Part shown: positions 39,852 to 48,877 of the stretch, in pieces
Position numbering within the stretch: the first letter of the stretch is position 1
Layout of the letters: each line of letters starts with the position of its first letter
Notes under the pieces: model-generated
What the model was told of the DNA's origin: nothing
Seen by the model: the letters and a program-made list of their open reading frames with translations, nothing else
Databases searched by the model: none
NCBI RefSeq assembly: GCF_003634585.1
Contig: NZ_RBLG01000001.1
Span: 620,001 to 684,000, forward strand
DNA from: Gillisia mitskevichiae
GTDB taxonomy: Bacteria; Bacteroidota; Bacteroidia; Flavobacteriales; Flavobacteriaceae
DNA: 64,000 nucleotides
Reading direction: 5' to 3'
Made by a program: the position numbers and the translations under genes

Positions 39852-40741
39852 ATGTGATGCATTAATTTTTTGACCTCTTTTGCCATAATATCGCTTAAAT
39901 CAATAGCATTTGAAGGGTGCGGGATGGTATTGCACGTCACTATTTTTTCCACTCCGGAATCCAATAAATCTTGATAGGCATTTCCTGAAAAAACGGCGTG
40001 AATACCTACGCAAATAGGTGGTTTCATTCCTGCTTTTTTCAGATGTTGTACGGTTTCAATCATTGTACGTGCTGTCGAAATAATATCATCTACCAAAATG
40101 GGAGTAGCATCTTTGTATTTATCCACATCGGGAACAGAGACTTCTACATCACGGTCGCCGTGACGCACCTTTTGTAATACTGTAAATGGTGCTCCGGCAT
40201 TTTTGGCGACTTCAGAAACCCATTGTTCACTTTCCGAATCGGGTCCAATAAGTACCGGATTTTCGATATTTTCTTTAATCCATTCTGAAATAGCATCGGC
40301 AGCGTGAATCACTTTATTTGGAATTTGATACACTTCTCCTAAAGAACTAATTCTATGCAAATGAGGGTCAACCGTGGTAATGCTATCCGCAAAACCTGAA
40401 ATCAATTTTCCAAAGAAACCAGAAGTTACCCCTTCACCCTCATTAAAGACTTTGTCCTGACGCATATAAGCCAAATAGGGCGCTACTAAACAGGTACACA
40501 TTGCTCCCAACGATTTGGCTGTATGGCTTAGAAAATAGAGTGGCAAGAGTTTTGCATCTGGTTCGTGCAAGGTGCATACCAGTACCACACATTTGTCTTT
40601 AACATCAGATAATATGCGCGTGTATGATTCTCCGTCAGGGAATTTCCGTAAAGTGGCTTTGCCCACTTCAGCTTCCATTTTTGTAGCCATTAGTTCTGTG
40701 AGTTCTTCATTTCCGGGAAGACTGAATAATATTGTTTTCAT
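39848..40741 (-). CDS. prs: Ribose-phosphate pyrophosphokinase (PRPP synthetase)
   Basis: A 297-residue enzyme making PRPP from ribose-5-phosphate and ATP. Recognisable are FPDGESYTRI, PYLAYMRQDKVF (ATP-binding loop), VDPHLHR and the PRPP loop LVDDIISTARTMIET. It is shorter than the usual bacterial Prs of about 310 and lacks part of the allosteric insert, more like archaeal-type forms. The gene lies 6 bp downstream of the AMP-phosphorylase-type gene, suggesting one pathway: phosphorolysis of AMP and return of ribose to PRPP or to sugar phosphates. It is probably not the housekeeping prs. Confidence 0.88.
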   Translation of the reverse strand: MKTILFSLPGNEELTELMATKMEAEVGKATLRKFPDGESYTRILSDVKDKCVVLVCTLHEPDAKLLPLYFLSHTAKSLGAMCTCLVAPYLAYMRQDKVFNEGEGVTSGFFGKLISGFADSITTVDPHLHRISSLGEVYQIPNKVIHAADAISEWIKENIENPVLIGPDSESEQWVSEVAKNAGAPFTVLQKVRHGDRDVEVSVPDVDKYKDATPILVDDIISTARTMIETVQHLKKAGMKPPICVGIHAVFSGNAYQDLLDSGVEKIVTCNTIPHPSNAIDLSDIMAKEVKKLMHHI

Positions 40742-40747
40742 AGTTTT

Positions 40748-42250
40748 TTAAATTATAGTTATGATATCGTTATGGTTGTTTTTATATTCCAGGGCATAGT
40801 TGAGTTCGCCTTTGGATTCAGCATATATAGTATAAAGCAATTGGTTCTCCTCAATTTGTTCTCCCAAATGAACATTTAGAAGAATCCCTGCGGACTTGGA
40901 TTGAGGCGCTCCGGAAAGCTTGGCGAGTTTTGCGATTTTTCGGTTATCAATTCGCTTTAAAACCCCAGGGGTTTCTGCTCTAATTTCGGTTTTATAGGGT
41001 GCTAAAACAGGTTTTGAAAAGCGACCTTGCGCATTACAAATAGCAAGGAATTTTTTATAAGCCTGACCAGATGTGAGAATTTGATGTGCGGTTTCTAACC
41101 CTTTCCCTTTTTCTACTTTGCCAGAAAGCTCTATTAGTTCAGCGGCTAAAAGCAATGCTCTTTCTGTTAGGTCTTTTGGTGCATCTGCTTCATTTTTCAA
41201 AACTTTTAAAATATCAATGGCTTCTAAAGTGGGGCCGATACCCCTTCCGACAGGTTGTGAGCCATCTGTAATGACAACTTTTACATTCAAGCCAACAGAT
41301 GTCCCAACGGTTTCCATATGATTTTTTAGTTTTTGAGCCATTTCGGTACTACGAACCTTGGCGGTTTCACCCACGGGAATATCAATGACCACGTGAGTGG
41401 AACCAGCTGCTGCTTTTTTAGAGAGTACCGAAGCAATGAGCTGCCCTTCACTATCAATATCCAAGGCTTTTTCAATTTTGATGAGCACATCATCCGCAGG
41501 ACTTAATTGGGCTGTTCCGCCCCAAACAAAACAACCGCCTTCTTTTTCTACCACGGTCTTTATTTCTTCTAAAGAAAGCGTCACATTGGTAAGTACTTCC
41601 ATTGTATCTGCTGTGCCTGCTGGCGAAGTGATTGCCCGTGAGGATGTTTTTGGCATAGTAAGCCCATATGCGGCAACAATGGCAACGACTAACGGTGTTG
41701 TTCTATTTCCAGGCAATCCGCCAATACAATGTTTGTCCACCACGATATCTTTGTTCCAGTTCAGTTGCTTACCAGAAGCAATCATTGCTTTGGTAAGGTC
41801 AGATATTTCATCAATATCCATTCGGTCACCTGCGCAGGCAGTTATGAATGCCGAAAGGTGGATGTTGGAATAATCGCCTTCAACGATATCGGTTATGATG
41901 TTGTTATATGCATTGTAATCCAGCTTTTGATTGTAGATTTTTGCCCTGACGTGGCTTAAAGATTCAATTGGTTCTAAATGGGAAACATATAATGTATCAT
42001 TTGGGGAAACATTCAGTTTTTTCGCAGCAGCATCTGATAGTCCGATTTCATTGGGCAACAGAATATCAGAATTCAGGACATTAAGACTTGCTACGATTGA
42101 TTTATTTGCATTGGATATTCTTATTCGGGTAAGTGCCTCAAACCCTTCTGAAATACAGACGTGGCAATCTTCGCGCATATACACTACATTTTCGTTTTGG
42201 GTATAGATTCCGAGATGTTTATATTTTAATATGTTTGAGTGTGTGTCCAT
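40748..42250 (-). CDS. AMP-phosphorylase-type thymidine phosphorylase family enzyme
   Basis: A 500-residue enzyme of the nucleoside phosphorylase II family. The N-terminal extension of about 90 residues and the motif KTSSRAITSPAGTADTMEV (201-219) are the hallmarks of archaeal AMP phosphorylase rather than thymidine phosphorylase (about 440 residues). The expected reaction is AMP plus phosphate to adenine plus ribose 1,5-bisphosphate. In Archaea the product goes to R15P isomerase and type III RuBisCO; neither is in this window. The pairing with prs suggests a different fate for ribose. Database labels may read thymidine phosphorylase. Confidence 0.85.
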   Translation of the reverse strand: MDTHSNILKYKHLGIYTQNENVVYMREDCHVCISEGFEALTRIRISNANKSIVASLNVLNSDILLPNEIGLSDAAAKKLNVSPNDTLYVSHLEPIESLSHVRAKIYNQKLDYNAYNNIITDIVEGDYSNIHLSAFITACAGDRMDIDEISDLTKAMIASGKQLNWNKDIVVDKHCIGGLPGNRTTPLVVAIVAAYGLTMPKTSSRAITSPAGTADTMEVLTNVTLSLEEIKTVVEKEGGCFVWGGTAQLSPADDVLIKIEKALDIDSEGQLIASVLSKKAAAGSTHVVIDIPVGETAKVRSTEMAQKLKNHMETVGTSVGLNVKVVITDGSQPVGRGIGPTLEAIDILKVLKNEADAPKDLTERALLLAAELIELSGKVEKGKGLETAHQILTSGQAYKKFLAICNAQGRFSKPVLAPYKTEIRAETPGVLKRIDNRKIAKLAKLSGAPQSKSAGILLNVHLGEQIEENQLLYTIYAESKGELNYALEYKNNHNDIITII

Positions 42251-42278
42251 ATTTTATTGATTGTTGTGATTTTTCGAT

Positions 42279-43655
42279 TTATTCTATTTCTTCAATATTA
42301 TAGAGCTGTGGGATTTCTGCATCCCACCCATAGGTTTCCTTCATTCCTTTTTGAAGGGCTTCGGCACCTTCTTTTTCTCCGTGCACAATAAAAATTCGGG
42401 CTGGTTTATTTTTTATTTTGCTCATCCAGTCTATAAGTTCAGCGTGGTCTGCGTGTGCCGAGAGGCCTTGAATTTCGGCTACTTCCATTTGAAAGGATAC
42501 CGTTTTCCCATACACTTTTAATTCCTTGTCGCCTTCCAATAGTTTTCTTCCACGAGTGCCTTCAGCTTGATAGCCTACAAAAAGTAAGGTGTTATTTGGG
42601 TTTTGCGCTTGGGTTTCGAGATAGTTGAGCATTCTTCCACCTGTAAGCATTCCACTTCCAGCAATCACGATTTTTGGTTTGTTGTCTGTTCTTAATTCCA
42701 TTGTTTCACGATAACTGCTTACGACCGTAAAGTGAGAACACATTTCATCACATTCATTGTCCTCCAGTCTGTGCCAATCACGAGTTCTATGAAACAATTC
42801 CAATACGTTGGCACCCATCGGACTGTCCATAATCATTTGAACTTTTGGAATTTTCTTTTCTTTCAATAATTTCCAAAAGATGAGCATCATTAGCTGGGCA
42901 CGTTCTACCGAAAAGCTTGGGACAAATAGACTGCCCCCTCTATTAATGGTGTCGTTGACCAATTTTTCAATTTGCGGAAGTGCTTCCACTTCGTCAGGAT
43001 GAAGCCTTCCACCATAAGTAGATTCTATAAAAAGTACATCCACTTTTTTTGGTTTTAGGGGTGGATATAGCAATAAATCATTGGTTCTACCAATGTCTCC
43101 TGAAAAGACAAAACGTTTTCCGTGCACATCCAACTCAATATAGGTTGCACCCAGAATATGTCCGTTGTATTGGAAGCGAACTCTAATACCGTCAAATAAT
43201 GGAATCCATTGTGATTGTGGAATTCCTTTAAAGTGTGGGATAGTTTTTTCTACATCCTTTAAATCGTATAATGGTTCTGCGGGACTATGTTTGGAATAGC
43301 CTTCCTTATTGGCACGTTCGGCTTCTTGCTCCTGTATTTTTGCACTATCATTCAAAATGATTTTTGCAATGTCCAAAGTAGGATTCGTACCATAAATGGG
43401 ACCATTGAAGCCTTGTTTTACCAATCTGGGTAAATAACCTGTATGGTCCATATGACCGTGGGTAAGCAAAACAGCATCAATATCACCTACATTAACAGGT
43501 GGGTACTCCCAGTTTTTAAGACGCAATTCCTTTAACCCTTGAAAAAGTCCACAGTCTATAAGTATCTTTCTATCTCCTGTATCCACTAGATATTTTGAGC
43601 CGGTTACTGTACCTGCCGCTCCTAGAAAGTGGATGTTTATTTTATTGTTTTTCAT
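42279..43655 (-). CDS. MBL-fold RNA exonuclease/endonuclease (beta-CASP)
   Basis: A 458-residue protein with the metallo-beta-lactamase fold (LLTHGHMDHTG, HxHxDH at 66-71), a beta-CASP domain and an RMMBL-type end (GLSAHADHAEL; RIFIVHGEKEGAEAL). The family includes CPSF-73/Ysh1-type and bacterial RNA nucleases. It is 29 bp downstream of the AMP phosphorylase start region in the same array, so the RNA degraded by it may feed NMPs into the phosphorolysis step. That link is inference. It is 16 bp after an 84-residue Cys-tailed protein. Confidence 0.88.
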   Translation of the reverse strand: MKNNKINIHFLGAAGTVTGSKYLVDTGDRKILIDCGLFQGLKELRLKNWEYPPVNVGDIDAVLLTHGHMDHTGYLPRLVKQGFNGPIYGTNPTLDIAKIILNDSAKIQEQEAERANKEGYSKHSPAEPLYDLKDVEKTIPHFKGIPQSQWIPLFDGIRVRFQYNGHILGATYIELDVHGKRFVFSGDIGRTNDLLLYPPLKPKKVDVLFIESTYGGRLHPDEVEALPQIEKLVNDTINRGGSLFVPSFSVERAQLMMLIFWKLLKEKKIPKVQMIMDSPMGANVLELFHRTRDWHRLEDNECDEMCSHFTVVSSYRETMELRTDNKPKIVIAGSGMLTGGRMLNYLETQAQNPNNTLLFVGYQAEGTRGRKLLEGDKELKVYGKTVSFQMEVAEIQGLSAHADHAELIDWMSKIKNKPARIFIVHGEKEGAEALQKGMKETYGWDAEIPQLYNIEEIE

Positions 43656-43670
43656 CTTTATGTTATTTGT

Positions 43671-43925
43671 TTAATGTCCACCACAACAGGAAGGCGTATT
43701 TCCTTTTTCTTGGTTTGATTTGCTCAATTCCGCTATTTCATTATATAGATTGCGGGAATCCTCTTTGATTAAGAGTGCCAACTTCTTTACGGATTTAGGC
43801 TCGAAGTGTACCATACCCAATAATATTTCAAGGGCTTCCTCAAGTAGTTTTGGGTCATCTTCCAATGCTTGGTAAAATGGCTCTAGGTCAATTTTTTTCT
43901 GTTCTTGCAGTTCATCTGTTTTCAT
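43671..43925 (-). CDS. Small helical protein with Cys tail (84 aa)
   Basis: 84 residues, predicted all-helical (KIDLEPFYQALEDDPKLLEE) with the C-terminal tail PSCCGGH. The vicinal Cys and terminal His could bind a metal. No family recognised. It is immediately upstream of the MBL nuclease and is probably an accessory or regulator of it. A start at MKTDELQEQKK is the only one in frame. A 132-bp gap without an ORF precedes it. Confidence 0.6.
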   Translation of the reverse strand: MKTDELQEQKKIDLEPFYQALEDDPKLLEEALEILLGMVHFEPKSVKKLALLIKEDSRNLYNEIAELSKSNQEKGNTPSCCGGH

Positions 43926-44057
43926 CTGTTTAAATTTTATTGTTTTTTATCGGTCAGATGTAATTCGCCATTAAAAATCTCGGTTGTTATCAAGAATCGC
44001 TATGGCTCATTTCATAATTTTTGTTTTAAGATTGTTGAACTTTTATATTATTAATTC

Positions 44058-44900
44058 TCAAGAGCTTTTACATAGCGCTTCTGAATCTTCTAAAATCTTT
44101 TTGTGTCTTTTTTTATCAATTCCTATCTTTTCCAATAACACAGGTTTTTCGTGAAGCTCCTTGCAGAGCACGATACCTTCATCTAATAACTTTGTTTTTT
44201 CAGCTTTGGTTAGGGTAGTTAATGCGGTTAAAGGGTGCAGTCCCAACTTATCTATTCTGTCTTTTAAACCGTCACCAATTGGATAATCCCAACTTGTCAA
44301 TAGTAGCTCTACGCATTTACCATATTGCACCGCATCACTTGTAAATCGTGTATTGGTGTACACGCCTCCTTTATGAAGCTTGGCTTCGTGACCTTTTTGT
44401 CGTTCCCATTGTTTTTCAACATCTAAAAATCTTGAGTGGATATATAAGGGAATTTTCACGTTGCAAAACCTACCTTGGTCACTGTGGTATTTACATTCAA
44501 TCATATAATGGGTATTGTCTTTTTGGGCTATCACATCCACTTCGTGCTGAACGCAATTGCCTTGAACTATGACACCAACCTGTGTTGAAAATCCTTCGTG
44601 CGCCAATAGTTTGCCTACCAACTTCTCAAATGGGAAGCCAGAAGGACCAAATTCCATCAGGGCTTTTTTGAGTTTGTATTTTGAAGCACTTACTCTCGAC
44701 TTACCTTTTAGCATTTTAAATGCCATTTGATAGATTTTTTTTGTGGTAATACCATCGTATAATTGGTCTTCAACTTGCCCTACTATTTGCTGAATCAATT
44801 CTTCACTTGCTTGCGAACGTCTTAATGAATTGATAAGTTTATCCACATCAAAGGCTACCACGTCGCCCGAATATTTTACTATGTTTATTGGATGTTTCAT
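44058..44900 (-). CDS. ATP-cone / Mrr-type nuclease fusion protein
   Basis: A 280-residue fusion. Residues 5-88 look like an ATP-cone (IVKYSGDVVAFDVDKLINSL), the nucleotide sensor of ribonucleotide reductases. Residues 90-200 are a PD-(D/E)xK nuclease of the Mrr type, with Glu92, Asp122 and Glu135-x-Lys137 (HEVDVIA; MIECKYH). A helical C-terminus (about 225-280) follows. This suggests a DNA or RNA nuclease gated by ATP/dATP levels. The start overlaps the Usp stop by ATGA. Similar fusions exist in databases, but their targets are unknown. All putative active residues are present. Confidence 0.8.
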   Translation of the reverse strand: MKHPINIVKYSGDVVAFDVDKLINSLRRSQASEELIQQIVGQVEDQLYDGITTKKIYQMAFKMLKGKSRVSASKYKLKKALMEFGPSGFPFEKLVGKLLAHEGFSTQVGVIVQGNCVQHEVDVIAQKDNTHYMIECKYHSDQGRFCNVKIPLYIHSRFLDVEKQWERQKGHEAKLHKGGVYTNTRFTSDAVQYGKCVELLLTSWDYPIGDGLKDRIDKLGLHPLTALTTLTKAEKTKLLDEGIVLCKELHEKPVLLEKIGIDKKRHKKILEDSEALCKSS

Positions 44901-45733
44901 TTTTTAATATGTATGGTCATTACAGGAAGTTCTGAATGATTGGTTACACCTTCGGCAATACTTTTTGAAAATAGGCTCAAAAAACCTGTCTTTCCGTGGG
45001 TACTCATCGCAATTAAATCTGCTGGCTGATGTTTTAAAAATGTATTAATACCTGCCTCTACTGAAGATTCGTTATGAACACTCATAGAAAAGTTTTTTAA
45101 GGCGGGAAACTTTTCAAGAAATTGCTTGACAGGGTTTAATCCAGCGTTGATACTATTAAAGTCTGTTTCTGTATTTATACGTAACAAATGAATTTTAGCA
45201 TCGCATTTTTCAGCTATTGAAAGCACCGCTTGAAACGGATGACTCACATCTTCTTCAAAATTTGATACGAACAGAATGTCCTTAAAGGGAAATGTTACTT
45301 CCTCTTCTTTGACCACAATAATCGGGGCATTAGCCTTTCGGACAATTTTCTCAACATTACTGCCTGTTATCTCCCGTACACGACCCTTTGTTCCGCTACT
45401 ACCTGTAATGATAAAGTCGTGATGAAAATGGCCAGAATGTTCCAGAATATCTTTTTGTCCTGAATCGAACTGAAGAAAGGTTCGGCATTTAAGACCTTCG
45501 TGTTCTGCTATTTTTTCGAGTTCACGTAAATTAGCCTTTGCAGCACCTATCTGCTTTAAGGTTTCTGGATAACGCTTTTCTTTAAGTTTGTCTAATTTTA
45601 CCCAATCCACAGGTGTTGTCATTTGATGTAGAAAGTGTATTTCTGCATTGTATGTTTTTGCCATTTTAATCCCGAGATGTGCAGCTTTAGTACAGTTTTC
45701 AGAGAAATCGGTAGGTACAAGTATGTTTTTCAT
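44897..45733 (-). CDS. Universal stress protein, tandem Usp domains
   Basis: 278 residues made of two UspA domains in tandem (1-140 and 150-278). The second ends IAMSTHGKTGFLSLFSKSIAEGV, the ATP-binding pattern G-x2-G-x9-G(S/T) being visible in the first as GSSGTKGRVREITGSN. The single-domain Usps of this window (61099 and 61611) are distinct. It couples to the ATP-cone nuclease by ATGA overlap. Both would read adenine nucleotide status, which gives the pair a common theme. Confidence 0.88.
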   Translation of the reverse strand: MKNILVPTDFSENCTKAAHLGIKMAKTYNAEIHFLHQMTTPVDWVKLDKLKEKRYPETLKQIGAAKANLRELEKIAEHEGLKCRTFLQFDSGQKDILEHSGHFHHDFIITGSSGTKGRVREITGSNVEKIVRKANAPIIVVKEEEVTFPFKDILFVSNFEEDVSHPFQAVLSIAEKCDAKIHLLRINTETDFNSINAGLNPVKQFLEKFPALKNFSMSVHNESSVEAGINTFLKHQPADLIAMSTHGKTGFLSLFSKSIAEGVTNHSELPVMTIHIKK

Positions 45734-45757
45734 AATTTTTTGTTTTAGGGTAGTTTG

Positions 45758-46531
45758 TTATTGTGCGGTATAGCCACCATCGATTACCAATTCAGAACCA
45801 GTCATAAACTTGGATTCATCCGAAGCTAGATAGACGACTCCATAGCCTATATCATCAGGCTCTCCCAAATGGCCAACAGGATGCAAACTTTCTAATTGCT
45901 TTTTGCCTTCTTCTACATCACCTTGAGCTTTCAGAAAATTTTCTACCATTGGTGTCCAGATATAAGCAGGATGTATAGAATTGATACGGATTCCGTAGCC
46001 TTGTCTTGCACAATGCAGGGCAGCAGATTTCGTGAATATGGTAACACCGCCTTTGCTTGCGTTATAAGCAGGTAGGTTAGGGTCCCCGATAAGTCCTTCA
46101 ATGGAAGAGAAGTTGATAATGGAACCACCTTCTCCAGTTTCCTTCATACCCTTTATACCATACTGAGTACCTAAAAAAGTGCCATTTAGGTTTACATCTA
46201 TGAGGTTTTTCCAATCTTCAAGGGTAACTTCTTCTACAGTTCCACCTAATCCTATTCCGGCAGAATTAGCTAATATGTGTAATTTTCCGAAAGTTTTGAG
46301 CGTGGTCTCAATGACATTTTTCCATTCATCTTCTTTGGATACATCTTGTTTAATGAATATAGCCTCCCCACCGTTAGCTTTGATTTGTTGGACTACCTTT
46401 TTTCCATCTTCTTCATCTATATCTGTAACAACGATTTTTGCTCCTTCACGTGCTAATAAAATAGCACTTGATTTCCCTAGACCAGAGGCACCTCCTGTGA
46501 CAATGGCTACTTTATTTTTTACTCGATTCAT
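45758..46531 (-). CDS. Short-chain dehydrogenase/reductase
   Basis: 257-residue classical SDR. NAD(P) motif is TGGASGLGKSS, the active site YNASKGG with Ser in FSSIEG, and an Asp after beta-2 (VTDIDEED), favouring NAD+ over NADP+. Similar proteins are labelled glucose 1-dehydrogenase or 3-oxoacyl reductase, but the substrate cannot be fixed from sequence. It follows the D-2-hydroxyacid dehydrogenase by 42 bp, so a NADH-linked redox role in fermentation-like metabolism fits. Length is normal. Confidence 0.85.
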   Translation of the reverse strand: MNRVKNKVAIVTGGASGLGKSSAILLAREGAKIVVTDIDEEDGKKVVQQIKANGGEAIFIKQDVSKEDEWKNVIETTLKTFGKLHILANSAGIGLGGTVEEVTLEDWKNLIDVNLNGTFLGTQYGIKGMKETGEGGSIINFSSIEGLIGDPNLPAYNASKGGVTIFTKSAALHCARQGYGIRINSIHPAYIWTPMVENFLKAQGDVEEGKKQLESLHPVGHLGEPDDIGYGVVYLASDESKFMTGSELVIDGGYTAQ

Positions 46532-46573
46532 AATTTTAAGATTTAAGTGTTACTACTATTTTTTGCTTCTTAA

Positions 46574-47563
46574 TCAAGAAACTTCATTTCCTGAAACTTT
46601 GCCTTTTTCAAAACAATCCAGATTATATATTGTGGTTTCAGCAATATTTGTCAATGCAGTTTCGGTTAAAAAGGCCTGATGACTGGTTATCAAAACATTG
46701 TTGAAGGTCATTAATCGGGCAATCACATCGTCTTGCAAAATGTCATCGGAATGGTCTTCAAAGAACAATCCTTCTTCTTCCTCATACACATCTATTCCGA
46801 AATACCCAATTTTTTTAGTTTTCAATCCTTCGATAACAGCTTTGGTATCGACCAATCCTCCACGACTTGTATTGATAAGCATTACGCCTTGCTTCATTAA
46901 TGAAATATGTTTTGCATCAATCAAGTGTTTCGTTGAAGACGTTAGTGGTACGTGTAAGCTTATGATATCGGACTGCTTACAAATAGTTTCACAATTGGTA
47001 TAGATTACATTGTAGGAATTGATTAAATTTTCATCCACAATGACATCCTGAACAAGTATTTTACAACCAAAACCGTGTAGTATTTTTACCAATACAGACC
47101 CAATTTTTCCAGTCCCGATAACGCCGACGGTTTTTCCATTGAGGTCGAAACCGGTAAGACCGTTCAATGAGAAATTCTGGTCACGAACCCTGTTATGTGC
47201 TTTAATCAATTTTCGGTTTAATGCAAGTATGAGTGCCATTGTATGCTCTGCAATGGCATAAGGGGAATAGGCTGGAACACGTGCCACCTTCATATCCAGT
47301 TCAGCTGCTTTTGCTAAATCCACGTGATTGAATCCTGCTGAACGCAGAGCAATATATTTTACGCCAAAAGCATTGAATTTTTCAAGAATGTGTGCCGAGG
47401 CATCATCGCCCGTAAATAGACTTACTGCTTTAGAACCCGTTGCGAGAATAGCAGTTTCTTGAGTTAAACGACTCTCAAGCAACTTTAATTGATGCTTACC
47501 ATCATTCGCTTTTACGAGATACGGCTCTTCAAACTTATGCGTGCTGAATACTGTTGTTTTCAT
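46574..47563 (-). CDS. ldhA: D-2-hydroxyacid dehydrogenase, D-lactate type
   Basis: 329 residues of the D-LDH family that reduces pyruvate to D-lactate with NADH. The Rossmann motif is GVIGTGKIGSVLVKIL, the catalytic Arg sits in LINTSRGGLVD, Glu in the EEEEGLFFED region, and His in ITSHQAFLTETAL. The N-terminus (MKTTVFSTHKFEEPYL) resembles E. coli LdhA. In a block with PFK, aldolase and GAPDH it would close a fermentative route from sugar phosphate to lactate with NADH recycling. The assignment to lactate rather than another 2-oxoacid is from overall similarity. Confidence 0.85.
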   Translation of the reverse strand: MKTTVFSTHKFEEPYLVKANDGKHQLKLLESRLTQETAILATGSKAVSLFTGDDASAHILEKFNAFGVKYIALRSAGFNHVDLAKAAELDMKVARVPAYSPYAIAEHTMALILALNRKLIKAHNRVRDQNFSLNGLTGFDLNGKTVGVIGTGKIGSVLVKILHGFGCKILVQDVIVDENLINSYNVIYTNCETICKQSDIISLHVPLTSSTKHLIDAKHISLMKQGVMLINTSRGGLVDTKAVIEGLKTKKIGYFGIDVYEEEEGLFFEDHSDDILQDDVIARLMTFNNVLITSHQAFLTETALTNIAETTIYNLDCFEKGKVSGNEVS

Positions 47564-47573
47564 TTCACTTTTT

Positions 47574-48842
47574 TTAATTTCCTAACTGTATTAAAATATA
47601 TACTAACCCTACGATGACAACAGTTCCAAAAATTAGCATCACGAGTTTCCCGGTCTTTTTAGAACCTTTGAAATAGGTAATACCAAGTTTTACAATCATA
47701 TTGCTTATGGTTGCTGTTATAATGACATTGGTGGCCAGCGTGAGTTTTTCTTCCAATGACCCAAATTTTGCCATACTGATAGTTATCGCATCCGTATCTG
47801 CCAATCCTGCAATTAGGGCTGAATAGTATAAACCGCTTTCGCCAAAAAATTGATTTCCATAAAAAACTGCAAACAGGATGACCACATAAATACCACCAAA
47901 CCCAAGAGCGTTCCAAATATTGAGCGGATTACCCAGATTGATAGCTGTTTTTGTGACATCTGTATTCTTTTTGATGAATAAGAGTGCGCTTATCAAGCAG
48001 ATAAGGGTAAGAATAGTAAATGGAATGACTAAATTTAAAAGTATGGCACTATTGAAAATATAGGCCAGAATCGCAAGTCTGGGAAACATAATTGCGGAAG
48101 CTATAATGATACCCGCAGCATATTCTTTTGAAAGTTCTGGCGATTCTTTACTTCGCGAAGCATATATCCAAGCTACTGCGGTACTTGAAATCAATCCACC
48201 TAAAATAGCAGTAAGCAGAATACCACGTTTAGAACCTACATATTTTACAAGAAAATAGCCGATGAAATTCAGAAAAGATACTATTACTATTATCGCTCCA
48301 ATCTCAAAAGGGTTTAGCAAACCTTCTGGACCATAATCTTGATTTGGTAAGAAAGGCAAAATAAGAAGCGCAATAATTGAAAACTTAATAAAAGCAAAGA
48401 GCTCTTCAGAAGTAATATTCTTAATGAATGTATTAAAGGTCGTTTTCAATGATAACAGCGTAACCACGACTACTGCGGTCGCAACTGCTTCCTTATGCAA
48501 ATGATTGGCAACCATAACACCCAAAATTAGCGTAGCGAACAAGGCCATATTGGTGGTAATACCAGTCATAATATGCTTTTGTACTATGGAAAGATGACTC
48601 AAAGACAGAAACAAAAGAAATGCTGCCGCAATGATAATGACCAACCAAGGTGTATAGGTTGTGGAAAGATTTCCCAATATAAAACCAATAATGGCAACAA
48701 TTGGGAAGGTTCTTATACCTGCAAAGCCTTGTTCTTCCTTCAATTTATCATATTCACGTTCCAACCCAAGAATAAGGCCAATGCCCAGACTGATGAGCAG
48801 TCCAAGGATGAAAGGGTTGATATTTTTAAAGGCCTCGGTCAT
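47574..48842 (-). CDS. MgtC/SapB-DUF4010 family membrane protein
   Basis: A 422-residue membrane protein. The N-terminal helices (LISLGIGLILGLEREYDKLK) are the MgtC/SapB signature, the remainder (about 180-420) is the DUF4010 domain with eight or so helices. MgtC relatives modulate Mg/ATP homeostasis and are linked to survival under low phosphate or magnesium. The gene is 10 bp upstream of ldhA and 35 bp past the glycosyltransferase gene. Its transport function is unproven. Confidence 0.85.
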   Translation of the reverse strand: MTEAFKNINPFILGLLISLGIGLILGLEREYDKLKEEQGFAGIRTFPIVAIIGFILGNLSTTYTPWLVIIIAAAFLLFLSLSHLSIVQKHIMTGITTNMALFATLILGVMVANHLHKEAVATAVVVVTLLSLKTTFNTFIKNITSEELFAFIKFSIIALLILPFLPNQDYGPEGLLNPFEIGAIIVIVSFLNFIGYFLVKYVGSKRGILLTAILGGLISSTAVAWIYASRSKESPELSKEYAAGIIIASAIMFPRLAILAYIFNSAILLNLVIPFTILTLICLISALLFIKKNTDVTKTAINLGNPLNIWNALGFGGIYVVILFAVFYGNQFFGESGLYYSALIAGLADTDAITISMAKFGSLEEKLTLATNVIITATISNMIVKLGITYFKGSKKTGKLVMLIFGTVVIVGLVYILIQLGN

Positions 48843-48877
48843 AACTACTTTTTTATTGCTTGGTAGGATTAAAATCG

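Noticed and set aside
48573-48866. Plus-strand ORF with positively charged sequence
   Set aside because: Antisense to the DUF4010 gene; no start context or family.
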